In this document: one piece after another, positions 8,955-16,575 of the stretch | How positions within the stretch are numbered: position 1 is the first letter of the stretch | Layout: each line of letters opens with the position of its first letter | NCBI GenBank assembly: GCA_944381965.1 | Contig: CALWMO010000002.1 | Span: forward strand, 1 to 50,081 | From: an uncultured Butyricicoccus sp. | GTDB lineage: Bacteria > Bacillota > Clostridia > Oscillospirales > Butyricicoccaceae | DNA: 50,081 nucleotides | Direction of reading: 5' to 3' | Program-made: the position numbers and the translations under genes | The notes under the pieces: generated by a model | Told to the model about the DNA's origin: nothing | Databases searched by the model: none | What the model saw: the letters and a program-made list of their open reading frames with translations, nothing else

Positions 8955-9392
8955 ATGAAAATTTTAACAAAGCGTTTTGGTGAGGTAACTATAGACCCTG
9001 CTACAACTTTACACTTTAAAGATGGTATTTTTGGTTTCGAAGATGAAAAAGAGTTCGCTCTTTTGCAGTTTTCAGGAGAAGAATCATTCCTTTTAAGTCT
9101 TCAAAGCATAAAAACACCTTATCTTGCATTTACTTTAGTTAATCCATTTATGCTTATATCTGATTATAAGCCTGTTTTAAATCACGATGAATTAAAACAG
9201 ATGCAAGTTGAAAAAAGTGAAGAACTTTGTTTCTATAATATGTGCAGAATAAAAAAACCTCTTTCAGATAGTACAATAAATCTTCGTTGCCCAATAGTTA
9301 TAAATGACTCGACAAGACAGGCTAAACAGGTAATTTTAGATGATTATGAAATGCGTTTTCCGCTTTCAAGCCTTGAAAAGGGGAACAAATAA
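8955..9392 (+). CDS. fliW: Flagellar assembly factor FliW
   Basis: In B. subtilis FliW binds either flagellin or CsrA. Free FliW blocks CsrA and so lets flagellin mRNA be translated, which couples synthesis to export. The 145-residue product has the FliW features: the early FKDGIFGFEDEKEFALL segment, then FTLVNPFMLISDYKP, and RCPIVIND near the end. Its stop codon overlaps the csrA start by one base (TAATG), which argues for coupled translation with its binding partner. Confidence 0.94.
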   Translation: MKILTKRFGEVTIDPATTLHFKDGIFGFEDEKEFALLQFSGEESFLLSLQSIKTPYLAFTLVNPFMLISDYKPVLNHDELKQMQVEKSEELCFYNMCRIKKPLSDSTINLRCPIVINDSTRQAKQVILDDYEMRFPLSSLEKGNK

Positions 9393-9622
9393 TGCTTATT
9401 TTACAACGTAAAACAGGTCAGTCCTTTGTTATTGGCGATGATATTGAAATAACTATTCAGGAAATAAATGGTGGACGTGTTCGGCTTAGTGTTGATGCAC
9501 CTAAAAATGTTCAAATACTTAGAAAAGAACTTTTGGAGGCCAAGAATGAAAACCGTTCGGCAGCTGAGGACATAGGCTCACCTATGCAACTTCTAGAGCT
9601 TCTAAAAAATAAATATAAATAA
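9392..9622 (+). CDS. csrA: Carbon storage regulator CsrA
   Basis: CsrA is a dimeric RNA-binding protein that masks ribosome sites carrying GGA hairpins; in motile Firmicutes its main target is flagellin mRNA. The 76-residue product starts MLILQRKTGQSFVIGDDIEI and has the conserved GGRVRLSVDAPK and VLRKEL-like (ILRKEL) segments. The C-terminal tail past residue 50 is slightly extended, as in Firmicutes CsrA, where FliW contacts it. In B. subtilis hag follows csrA; here a terminator and a minus-strand gene follow. Confidence 0.95.
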   Translation: MLILQRKTGQSFVIGDDIEITIQEINGGRVRLSVDAPKNVQILRKELLEAKNENRSAAEDIGSPMQLLELLKNKYK

Positions 9623-9650
9623 AAAAACAGGGGTTTTACCCCTGTTTTTT
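9623..9650. terminator. Bidirectional terminator between csrA and the ComFB-domain gene
   Basis: An 11-bp perfect stem, AAAAACAGGGG / CCCCTGTTTTT, with a 5-base loop TTTTA, begins right after the csrA stop codon. It has A and T runs on both sides, so it can end the flgM-csrA transcript on the plus strand and the parA-comFB transcript on the minus strand. Confidence 0.9.
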
Positions 9651-9654
9651 TATT

Positions 9655-10644
9655 TTAGTGATGAGGATTTTCATTTACAATAACACATGATTTCATCATT
9701 TCTACAGAAATAAGTCTTGAATATTTAGATGAATATATTCGTAAAATACCATTTTTTTGTTCGTCATCAATAACAACATATTTAGATGGTAAATTTGTAA
9801 GCGTTAATGCTTTCATGTCAGCTAAACAACGAGGACAATTACATGCAAGCATTTTTAATGAATACTTAGCTTCTTCTTCCACTAATTCCTGTATTACATT
9901 AACATAACGAACTGAGCGTTTACCATGTGCAGTTGCACCAAAATAACCAGTATTTTCTTGTGTGGATTCCGCTTTGTTTTCCACAGTCTGTGTATTATCG
10001 TTAGACTTTTCAGGCTCACCATTATTTTGAGCAAATAATGCAGCAATAGAATCATCAGATAAAATAGCATTAGAGTCTGGTTCAGAAGCAGGCTCAGAAA
10101 CATTTTCAGGTTCAGCAGTAGATTCAAGTGAATCTTCAACTTCAGGTTTGGTAGCACGTTTAATAGTTTGCTCCTCAAGCTCTAAGTTGCTCAAAAGGTC
10201 AGAACAAATTTGGTCTTCAAGGTGGGATTCCTGTTCACGCACATTTTGAAGTATAGGTACTACAGGTTGTGGTGCCGGTGGCAATTCGGCAGAAGTTTGT
10301 GACGTTTGTTCTTTTATATCTGATTGCTCAGTTTGTGTTTTTTCTGGTTGCTTTTCTTGACTATTTTGGGCAAATAACGTATCACTAGAATCATCAGATA
10401 AAGTTTCATTTGAAGCTTTAGTAGTCTCTGAAAGATTTTCAGAAGTAGTTTCTTTAACTTGATTTTGCTCATTATTTTGCTCATTATCATGTTTTGCAAG
10501 TAAATCTGCAATAGCATCTTCAGACATGTTGTTATTAGAATTTATTGTGTCTTGTGTATTTGTTTCTACATCAGAAACTTCATTGTCAGATTTAGAAATA
10601 AGATTTAATACTCGGGCAGTCTTATTACTGCGTTTTGGTGACAT
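9655..10644 (-). CDS. ComFB-domain protein with FliM-like motif repeats, ParA partner candidate
   Basis: I recognise only the C-terminal domain: residues 246-291 carry the ComFB pattern, with CNCPRC (C268, C270, C273) and NLPSKYVV. ComFB proteins of cyanobacteria have been reported to bind c-di-GMP and c-di-AMP. The first 17 residues are basic (MSPKRSNKTARVLNLI), like ParA-stimulating tails of ParB-type partners. Residues 20-240 are acidic, Ser/Thr/Gln/Glu rich and look disordered, but hold three related peptides: MSEDAIADLLAKHDN (40-54), LSDDSSDTLFAQN (82-94) and LSDDSIAALFAQN (195-207). Without gaps they align with LSQSQIDMLLNAA of the FliM in this window, the CheY-binding type of segment. 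A weaker copy may lie near 143-153. The start has a perfect AAGGAGG site. It follows parA by 18 bases. Function is unproven; a link between ParA and the motor or chemotaxis array is inference. Confidence 0.72.
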   Translation of the reverse strand: MSPKRSNKTARVLNLISKSDNEVSDVETNTQDTINSNNNMSEDAIADLLAKHDNEQNNEQNQVKETTSENLSETTKASNETLSDDSSDTLFAQNSQEKQPEKTQTEQSDIKEQTSQTSAELPPAPQPVVPILQNVREQESHLEDQICSDLLSNLELEEQTIKRATKPEVEDSLESTAEPENVSEPASEPDSNAILSDDSIAALFAQNNGEPEKSNDNTQTVENKAESTQENTGYFGATAHGKRSVRYVNVIQELVEEEAKYSLKMLACNCPRCLADMKALTLTNLPSKYVVIDDEQKNGILRIYSSKYSRLISVEMMKSCVIVNENPHH

Positions 10645-10662
10645 AGAATAAAAAACCTCCTT

Positions 10663-11430
10663 TTATTTTCTTTCACATAAGTTAACTATTTCATCAGTAA
10701 GGCTCATAAAATCAGCAGATGGTTTGCTATTTGGTGAATATGTTATAACGCTTTCACCATGTGCAGGAGCTTCGGCTACACTGACACTTTGTCTAATACG
10801 AGAATTAAAAACTTTTGTATTAAGTTGTGTAGCAATTTGCTCAGACATTTCTAAAACTTCACGGTTTAAGTTGAGTCGTGAATTAAATTTGTTAAGTAAA
10901 ATGCCGAGAACTTCAAGGTTAGGATTATAATACTGCTTAACCGTTTCTATTGTTTCTTTAATCTGAGTTACACCAAGTAAACTCAAAATTTCAGGTGCCA
11001 TTGGTATAATAAGTTTATTTGATGATACATATGCATTTACAGTTAAAAGACTAAGTGCAGGCGGTGTATCAATTATTATATAATCATAATTTTTAGCAAT
11101 ATGATTTAACTCACTTTTTAGCATATACTCTCTGCCTGCTTTGTTAAACTCAAGCTCAATACCTGATAAAAGAATATTAGAAGCTAGAAGGTCACAATAT
11201 TCAGTTTTACATATTGCTTGTTCTATTGCAATTTGTTTTTTAAAAACCTCATATAGAGTATGTGCGTTTTCAATGTCAACTCCAAGGCTGAAACCTAAAT
11301 TGCCTTGAGGGTCTAAATCTATAGCAAGCACCTTTTTTCCACGCTTATGAAGTGAAACTATAAGGGCAGCAGATGTTGTTGTTTTACCTACACCACCCTT
11401 TTGATTTGTGATAGCTATAACTTCTGGCAT
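10663..11430 (-). CDS. ParA/Soj-type ATPase
   Basis: This is a deviant-Walker ATPase of the ParA family, which positions DNA or large protein assemblies by ATP-dependent dimerisation on nucleoid or membrane. The 255-residue product has the Walker A motif KGGVGKTTT (K11 is the signature lysine), Walker A' in AIDLDPQGNLG, and Walker B in YDYIIIDTPPAL. The C-terminal part SRIRQSVSVAEAPAHGESV is typical of chromosomal and chemotaxis ParA. No MinD-like amphipathic C-terminal helix is seen, so nucleoid binding is likelier than membrane binding. No parB or parS is visible; the next gene is the ComFB-domain protein, probably its partner. Position inside a flagellar cluster argues for positioning of motility structures rather than plasmid partition. 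Confidence 0.88.
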   Translation of the reverse strand: MPEVIAITNQKGGVGKTTTSAALIVSLHKRGKKVLAIDLDPQGNLGFSLGVDIENAHTLYEVFKKQIAIEQAICKTEYCDLLASNILLSGIELEFNKAGREYMLKSELNHIAKNYDYIIIDTPPALSLLTVNAYVSSNKLIIPMAPEILSLLGVTQIKETIETVKQYYNPNLEVLGILLNKFNSRLNLNREVLEMSEQIATQLNTKVFNSRIRQSVSVAEAPAHGESVITYSPNSKPSADFMSLTDEIVNLCERK

Positions 11431-11476
11431 AAAATCACATCCTTATCAAAATTATTCTTATTCTATCTATTATTTT

Positions 11477-11486
11477 TAGTATACTA
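11477..11486. promoter_or_regulatory. Palindrome TAGTATACTA in the parA-fliD divergent gap
   Basis: The 149-base gap between parA (minus) and fliD (plus) contains this perfect 10-bp palindrome, which offers a TATACT -10-like hexamer on each strand. No convincing -35 box was found on either side, so it is only a candidate for the divergent promoter or an operator. The fliD start has a clear AGAGAGGAG ribosome site further downstream. Confidence 0.3.
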
Positions 11487-11579
11487 TATGTCGAAATAAA
11501 AGAACAGAAGAAATTTTTATGAAATATAAAAATGTAAGAAATTGTATCTATAACATACATAAGAGAGGAGTAATTTATT

Positions 11580-13898
11580 ATGGCATCAATAAGCAGTTTA
11601 ATGAGCAGTGGTTCTAGTTCTAGTATCTATGGTAGCAGAAGCAGTAATATAATCAGTGGTCTTGCATCTGGTCTTGATACCGAAAGCCTTATTCAAGGTA
11701 TGGTGCAGAATATTAAATCTAAAATTGATAAACAAAACCAACAAAAAACAGTTTTAGGTTGGCAGCAGCAAGCTTATCGTAATATTAGTAATCAGCTTGT
11801 ATCTCTGTCAAACAAATATACATCATATACATCAAGTACAAACCTGATGAGTAATGCATTATTACAAAGTAATATTGCAACAGCATTAGGTAGTAACGCA
11901 GGTAAAGTTTCTGTTTCAGGTTCAACAAATAGCAATGTTGAAATTCTTGGAATAAAAAATCTTGCAACAAATACGAGTGTTAAATTTGATGGTATAAATG
12001 GACAAAAAACAGATAACACAACAATAACATCTGGAAGTTTATCCCTAAGTGGTACAACAGATGTAAGCAATTTTGCAGGTAAATCCATAACATTTGAATA
12101 TGGTTCAAAAGCAATTACTGTTTCTTTTGGAGCAGACGCTAAAGATATGACAAAAGAACAAATTGCTGAAGAAATTAAAAAGCAATTTAATGAGCAAGCA
12201 GATGCTATGGGAATTGACGATGAAATAAGCTTAGAAGTTAGTGGTGGCAGCATTACGGTTAATAACAGTAGTGGTGATACCAATCTGAAGGTAGTAGGTG
12301 GTTCAGAGGAAACACTTGGTGCATTGGGATTAAAAAAAGACCAAGAATTAACGAGTGGTACTAGTACTATAACAGTTGGTAATTTAAATACAACTAAAAA
12401 AAATTATGAACTTCTTTCTGGTGCTACAATAAATGTAACATATGATGGTAAAAGTGGAGTGCTTACATTACCAGAAATGGACGATAAAACTACTGTTGAA
12501 GATGTAGCTAAATCTTTAAATGACCAGTTGGCAAAGCTATTTGGAGATGGTCGTGTAAGTGTAACAGAGTCTTCAGGTAAGTTAGAATTTGAAGTAGCAG
12601 GTGGAGAAAATGGTAAAAGATTTACTATCAATTCTGCATCTGAGGGATTACTAGGCGATGATGGTTTATTAGGTTTACAAGCTGGTGCAACAAATGGCGT
12701 AAATACTAATATGACACTTGGTCAACTTGGAATAATAACAGGTGATGGTAAACAAACATTTACAATCGGTAGCTTTTCAAAAGAATATGACGCAAACACA
12801 AAATTATCAACCATTATTTCTGATATAAATAATTCAGATGCTGGCGTAAAAGTTACATATTCTTCAACAACAAACCAATTTTTGTTCACATCTACTCAGA
12901 ATGGTTCAAGTGGCAATATTGTTATAAATGCTAATAATGAAGATGGTAGTGATAATCTAGCCGCTAATATTTTTGGTACAGTTGATACTACTAGTATTGA
13001 TAGTGGTGTTTCCAGTGGTAATATTACAAAAGGTCAAGATGCTACAATGGCTGTGAACGTAAATGGTGTATACACTGAAATTACAAGTGATACAAATACA
13101 TTTAACATTGATGGTCTTGTTATTGAGGCAAATCAGACCTTTAACCAAGATGTTACACAGGCGACTGCTGATACTGTAGATAAAATAACATTTAGTCAAA
13201 AGGCTGATGCAGATAAAATCGTTAACGCTATAAAGACATTTGTTGAAGATTATAATGCAATGCTTGCCGATTTGAGAGAAGCGTATACTACAAAGCCTAA
13301 TAAAGACTATACGGCTCTTACAGATGACCAAAAGGCCGAGATGACTGATAAACAGATTGAAAAATGGGAAGAAAAGGCAAAACAGGGCATTTTGTTTGGA
13401 GATTCTGAACTTAGAAGTCTGGCGACTGAAATGCGTTTTGCGTTCTCATCACAGCAATTACAGGAAATCGGTATTACTACATCAACTGAGGCTTCAGATG
13501 GTGGTAAACTATGTATTGATGAAGAAAAATTAAGAGCAGCTATTCAGTCAGATCCAGATTCAGTTAAGGAAGCATTTAATCCTTCAAGTGATGAAGACAG
13601 CATGATTGGTGGAGGAATGCAAAAATTTAAAGAAGTTTTAGATAAATATGCTAAGACTACTGGTGCTCCAAAGGGTATATTAATCGAAAAAGCAGGTTCT
13701 GAGCATGCGTCAACATCTTTAATTCAAAACTCAATCCAAAAGGAAATGGATGATATTGATGATATAATTGAACAGTTGACTGATAAATTAAATGATAAAA
13801 TTGACTTCTATACTTCTAAGTTTAGTAAACTTGAAATTCTGATAAGTCAGGCTAACTCTCAAAGCTCTTATTTAGCTGGTATGAGTGGTGGATATTAA
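11580..13898 (+). CDS. fliD: Flagellar filament cap protein FliD
   Basis: FliD forms the pentameric cap at the filament tip and helps flagellin fold into the filament. The 772-residue product has a Ser-rich start, then the FliD N-terminal motif SGLASGLDTESLI and coiled-coil region (about 25-95). A long beta-rich surface region follows, with flagellin-hook IN-like segments. The C-terminal domain (about 540-772) ends in the helix LTDKLNDKIDFYTSKF with a Gly-Tyr tail. It is larger than the usual 450-680 residues because of the expanded exposed middle. It heads the fliD-fliS-fliT-like unit. Confidence 0.94.
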   Translation: MASISSLMSSGSSSSIYGSRSSNIISGLASGLDTESLIQGMVQNIKSKIDKQNQQKTVLGWQQQAYRNISNQLVSLSNKYTSYTSSTNLMSNALLQSNIATALGSNAGKVSVSGSTNSNVEILGIKNLATNTSVKFDGINGQKTDNTTITSGSLSLSGTTDVSNFAGKSITFEYGSKAITVSFGADAKDMTKEQIAEEIKKQFNEQADAMGIDDEISLEVSGGSITVNNSSGDTNLKVVGGSEETLGALGLKKDQELTSGTSTITVGNLNTTKKNYELLSGATINVTYDGKSGVLTLPEMDDKTTVEDVAKSLNDQLAKLFGDGRVSVTESSGKLEFEVAGGENGKRFTINSASEGLLGDDGLLGLQAGATNGVNTNMTLGQLGIITGDGKQTFTIGSFSKEYDANTKLSTIISDINNSDAGVKVTYSSTTNQFLFTSTQNGSSGNIVINANNEDGSDNLAANIFGTVDTTSIDSGVSSGNITKGQDATMAVNVNGVYTEITSDTNTFNIDGLVIEANQTFNQDVTQATADTVDKITFSQKADADKIVNAIKTFVEDYNAMLADLREAYTTKPNKDYTALTDDQKAEMTDKQIEKWEEKAKQGILFGDSELRSLATEMRFAFSSQQLQEIGITTSTEASDGGKLCIDEEKLRAAIQSDPDSVKEAFNPSSDEDSMIGGGMQKFKEVLDKYAKTTGAPKGILIEKAGSEHASTSLIQNSIQKEMDDIDDIIEQLTDKLNDKIDFYTSKFSKLEILISQANSQSSYLAGMSGGY

Positions 13899-13943
13899 TT
13901 ATTAGTATTGCTTAACCACATTTAAGAAAGGGTTTTTAAAAAT

Positions 13944-14315
13944 ATGGATATACAAGGGTATCAACAATATAAACAACAATCCATTAATACAATGACTCAG
14001 GGTGAACTGTTGATGCTTCTATATGATGAGCTTGTTAAGCGTTTGATTCGCTCTGAACTAGCTCTACAAAAGGAAGATTTTGAGCTTTTTGAAACATCTA
14101 TTGTAAGATGTATTGATATTGTCAGTTATTTGGATAGAACTCTAGATATGAAGTATCCAATAAGTCGAGATCTTCACAGACTATATGATTATTTCTTGTA
14201 TATGTTAAATCGTGTGCGTTTCGGAAGAAATGCAAAAATTCTTGGTCAAATTAAACCACAACTTATAGACCTGAGAGATACTTTTAGAAAAGCACAAGAG
14301 GCACAAAGTATATGA
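13944..14315 (+). CDS. fliS: Flagellar export chaperone FliS
   Basis: FliS binds the C-terminal helix of flagellin and prevents premature polymerisation in the cytoplasm. The 123-residue, all-helical product shows the family pattern YQQYKQQSINTMTQGELLML, then LYDELVKRLIRSELAL and the end helix IKPQLIDLRDTFRKA. It follows fliD by 45 bases with an AAGAAAGGG site, and its stop codon overlaps the next start codon (ATGA). Confidence 0.93.
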   Translation: MDIQGYQQYKQQSINTMTQGELLMLLYDELVKRLIRSELALQKEDFELFETSIVRCIDIVSYLDRTLDMKYPISRDLHRLYDYFLYMLNRVRFGRNAKILGQIKPQLIDLRDTFRKAQEAQSI

Positions 14316-14686
14316 ATCAAGATTGGATAAAGCTTATAGCTCAGCTTAAAAAAAGATACTCGCTTTTAAATGAAATATATGACATTACAGAGCAAATGTC
14401 TGACGCTCTAAACCGTGATGATGAAGTTTCATTTCAAATGCTTTTATCAATGCGTCAGGAGCCAATATTATATATGAAGGAATCAGACACAATTCTGCTA
14501 TCGCTAAAATCTGAATTACCACAGGATATAATAAAAAGATGGCATGAACTAGAAAAAAATGCTGAGCCTTTAAATCAAGAGGAAACACTATTTAAACAAC
14601 AAATAGAACAAAATCGAAGACTTTTAGAACGTCTTGTTCCTTTTGATAATCGAATACTTAATGTGCTTAAAAACAAGAAAAGATAA
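14312..14686 (+). CDS. FliT-like flagellar chaperone candidate
   Basis: A 124-residue helical, charged protein with no signal peptide or membrane segment. Its start codon overlaps the fliS stop by four bases (ATGA), implying coupled translation. Genes in this position in Firmicutes encode FliT-type chaperones for FliD or helper proteins of FliS. The sequence itself (helices around LLNEIYDITEQMSDAL and FKQQIEQNRRLLERLV) fits a small helical-hairpin chaperone but carries no diagnostic motif. The call therefore rests mainly on context. Confidence 0.6.
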   Translation: MNQDWIKLIAQLKKRYSLLNEIYDITEQMSDALNRDDEVSFQMLLSMRQEPILYMKESDTILLSLKSELPQDIIKRWHELEKNAEPLNQEETLFKQQIEQNRRLLERLVPFDNRILNVLKNKKR

Positions 14687-14689
14687 AAA

Positions 14690-14724
14690 TTTCCCACCGC
14701 AATTAATATAAATGCGGTGGGAAA
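14690..14724 (-). terminator. Hairpin between the fliT-like gene and the C39 peptidase gene
   Basis: A perfect 12-bp stem, TTTCCCACCGCA / TGCGGTGGGAAA, encloses an 11-base loop. Read on the minus strand it is followed by ATTTTTATC, a fair T tract, so it best fits the end of the minus-strand peptidase transcript. It begins only 3 bases after the fliT-like stop codon, so it probably also ends the fliD operon, although the plus-strand side lacks a T run. Confidence 0.75.
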
Positions 14725-14758
14725 ACCTATCGCTGTGTTATAAATTGCAATACAATTA

Positions 14759-14790
14759 ATAAATATTTTTATTTGTAAAAAAATATTTAT
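14759..14790. repeat. AT-only inverted repeat
   Basis: Twelve-base arms ATAAATATTTTT and AAAAATATTTAT surround an 8-base spacer. It lies between the strong hairpin at 14690-14724 and the end of the peptidase gene. Being A/T only, it could arise by chance in this composition; it may assist termination or be a protein site. Confidence 0.3.
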
Positions 14791-14853
14791 GGGTATTGCC
14801 GAATTCATAACTTTGCTGTAGAATATTGATGTAACATAAAGACAGATATGTGA

Positions 14854-15738
14854 TTACTTGTCAACCGATAAAAACCAAAGAGGTGCTCCGCTACTGCGGC
14901 TCATACTCAGTTCACTAATTATAAGCTCGGCATCCCATTCTTGTAAACTGCGTGTCCTGCTTATTGGATCGGCTACAAGTACTTTATTATCTTTTGTTAC
15001 TCCTCTAAGAACTATAAAATGTCCAGTGTCTGTAAAATGACCAGGTCCCATAAGTGCTATGGCTATTTCACCGCCTGAAAGCCTTTTTATTAGCTCGTCT
15101 TTATCAAGTGCTGAAGGTGCTGTGCATTTAATTCCAAATGCAGCTGAGATTCCCTGTACGATGCTATGATATGAGCCACTTTGTGGTGCCCAATATCCTT
15201 GTTCAACACAAAACGCAGCCATTAAGGCAGGTGTTGTATCTGATACACCTAAACTGTTTACAACCATTGCAAGCGATGTAGGTCCACAACCGTATACACC
15301 AATAGGGTCGTTACCATAAAGCTGGTCTTTCCATTCTGGGTCATTTTGTGCAAAGTATCTTATAGGTATATTGCCACCAGTTAAAGTTTCTATGCCGTCA
15401 ATTCTTGTCATTACACCTGAGACGTTTTCTGATTCTTGTTCGTTTTGATTTGGATTTGATTTTTGTGGCTGTGTGATTTTCTCACCTAGCTGTTCTAGCT
15501 TTTTGTCAAACCAATCTTTTTTGTCAGATAACCAGTTACTAGTATCTGCCATTATTTTTTTGCCGTTTAATAGAGTGGTTTTTGCTGCATTTTGTACTGG
15601 CGTCACAATTTTTGTAAAAATATGAGGATCGTGCCAATAACAAATGGCGAGTTCTATACCGCCAACGAATACAATAAATAAAATTATAGCAAGAACTGTC
15701 ATTTTTAGTTTTTCAAATTTTGATTTATTTTTTCTCAA
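14854..15738 (-). CDS. Membrane-anchored C39-like cysteine peptidase
   Basis: The product has a short basic N-terminus, one membrane segment (about residues 16-36), a charged and probably helical stalk (about 40-110) and a C-terminal C39-like papain fold (about 125-297, counted from the GTG at 15747). The catalytic set is visible: Q134 in FAQNDPEW, C154 in GCGPTSLAM, H243 in TGHFIVLRG and D260 in VADP. Topology places the peptidase outside the cell. The substrate is unknown; families of this type cleave leader peptides or cell-wall or secreted proteins. The frame opens at a GTG at 15747, but that codon lies inside the GGAAGGTGA ribosome site, so I prefer the TTG at 15738, six bases beyond it. 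It is divergent from the FtsE-like gene. Confidence 0.8.
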   Translation of the reverse strand: MRKNKSKFEKLKMTVLAIILFIVFVGGIELAICYWHDPHIFTKIVTPVQNAAKTTLLNGKKIMADTSNWLSDKKDWFDKKLEQLGEKITQPQKSNPNQNEQESENVSGVMTRIDGIETLTGGNIPIRYFAQNDPEWKDQLYGNDPIGVYGCGPTSLAMVVNSLGVSDTTPALMAAFCVEQGYWAPQSGSYHSIVQGISAAFGIKCTAPSALDKDELIKRLSGGEIAIALMGPGHFTDTGHFIVLRGVTKDNKVLVADPISRTRSLQEWDAELIISELSMSRSSGAPLWFLSVDK

Positions 15739-15824
15739 GAGTTTCACCTTCCAATTTTAGTATTTTTTATTATCATAACAAACAAATCGAATTTTGTCTA
15801 ATATTTATTTATGGAGGAAATATT

Positions 15825-16529
15825 GTGCCTCAAATAGAACTTCAGAATGTAACTAAGTATTTTTTAAATGACAGAAAAAAACGCTTTGCAGCCATCGACG
15901 ACGTTTCAATTACAATTGAACAAGGTGATTTTGTTTTCTTAATTGGAAGTAGTGGTGCAGGCAAAACTACTTTACTTAAGCTGATTGCTAATCAGGTTCG
16001 TGCAGATTCTGGTCATATTTGGATGGGTGACCAAGAAGTAACTAAACTTCGCTATTGGAAAAGGTCAGCATATAGAAGAATTGTAGGTCAGGTTTGGCAG
16101 GAAACTGGTCTTATAAGAAAAAAGACAATAAGAGAAAATTTATATATAGTTCAGCGTGCACTTGGTATTAAATCAAAAGTAGCTGAGGAAAATACAACAA
16201 AGGCTTTAGCTTTGGTCGGTATGAGAGCTATGGGAGAACGTTATCCGTTTGAGCTTTCAGGTGGGCAAATAAAGCTAGTTGAGCTTGCAAGAGCTGTTAT
16301 CTCTAATCCACCAATTCTTGTGGTAGATGAGATAACTGCTAACCTCGACTATGATACAGGTTGGGATATTATGAATATCTTAGCTGAAATCAATCGTTGT
16401 GGCACAACTGTTATTATGGCAACTCATGCTAAACAATTTGTAAACGTCATGAGAAAACGAGTTATAACACTTGTTGAAGGTCGTGTGGTTGCCGACATAC
16501 AAAAGGGAAAGTACGGGGAGTTTAAATAA
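15825..16529 (+). CDS. FtsE-like ABC transporter ATPase without adjacent FtsX
   Basis: A 234-residue ABC ATPase. Walker A is GSSGAGKTTLLK (near residue 40), the signature LSGGQ, and Walker B is ILVVDEITANLD. The C-terminus, with MRKRVITLVEGRVVAD, most resembles FtsE, which with FtsX controls cell-wall hydrolases at division. FtsE normally reads DEPTGNLD after Walker B; here P and G are replaced by I and A. Reading is open from 15720, but the GTG at 15825, 7 bases after GGAGGA, gives the normal FtsE start. No membrane partner is adjacent: the neighbours are a divergent peptidase and an MCP. It may work with an FtsX coded elsewhere, or have another partner. Confidence 0.75.
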   Translation: MPQIELQNVTKYFLNDRKKRFAAIDDVSITIEQGDFVFLIGSSGAGKTTLLKLIANQVRADSGHIWMGDQEVTKLRYWKRSAYRRIVGQVWQETGLIRKKTIRENLYIVQRALGIKSKVAEENTTKALALVGMRAMGERYPFELSGGQIKLVELARAVISNPPILVVDEITANLDYDTGWDIMNILAEINRCGTTVIMATHAKQFVNVMRKRVITLVEGRVVADIQKGKYGEFK

Positions 16530-16575
16530 ATGCTTTTCGTTTTTTCATAGATTCAAAGGAAGGAAATGATAGAAA

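Noticed and set aside
15720-15824. Upstream extension of the FtsE-like gene
   Set aside because: The extra 35 residues would overlap the divergent peptidase start and ignore the GGAGGA site before GTG 15825.
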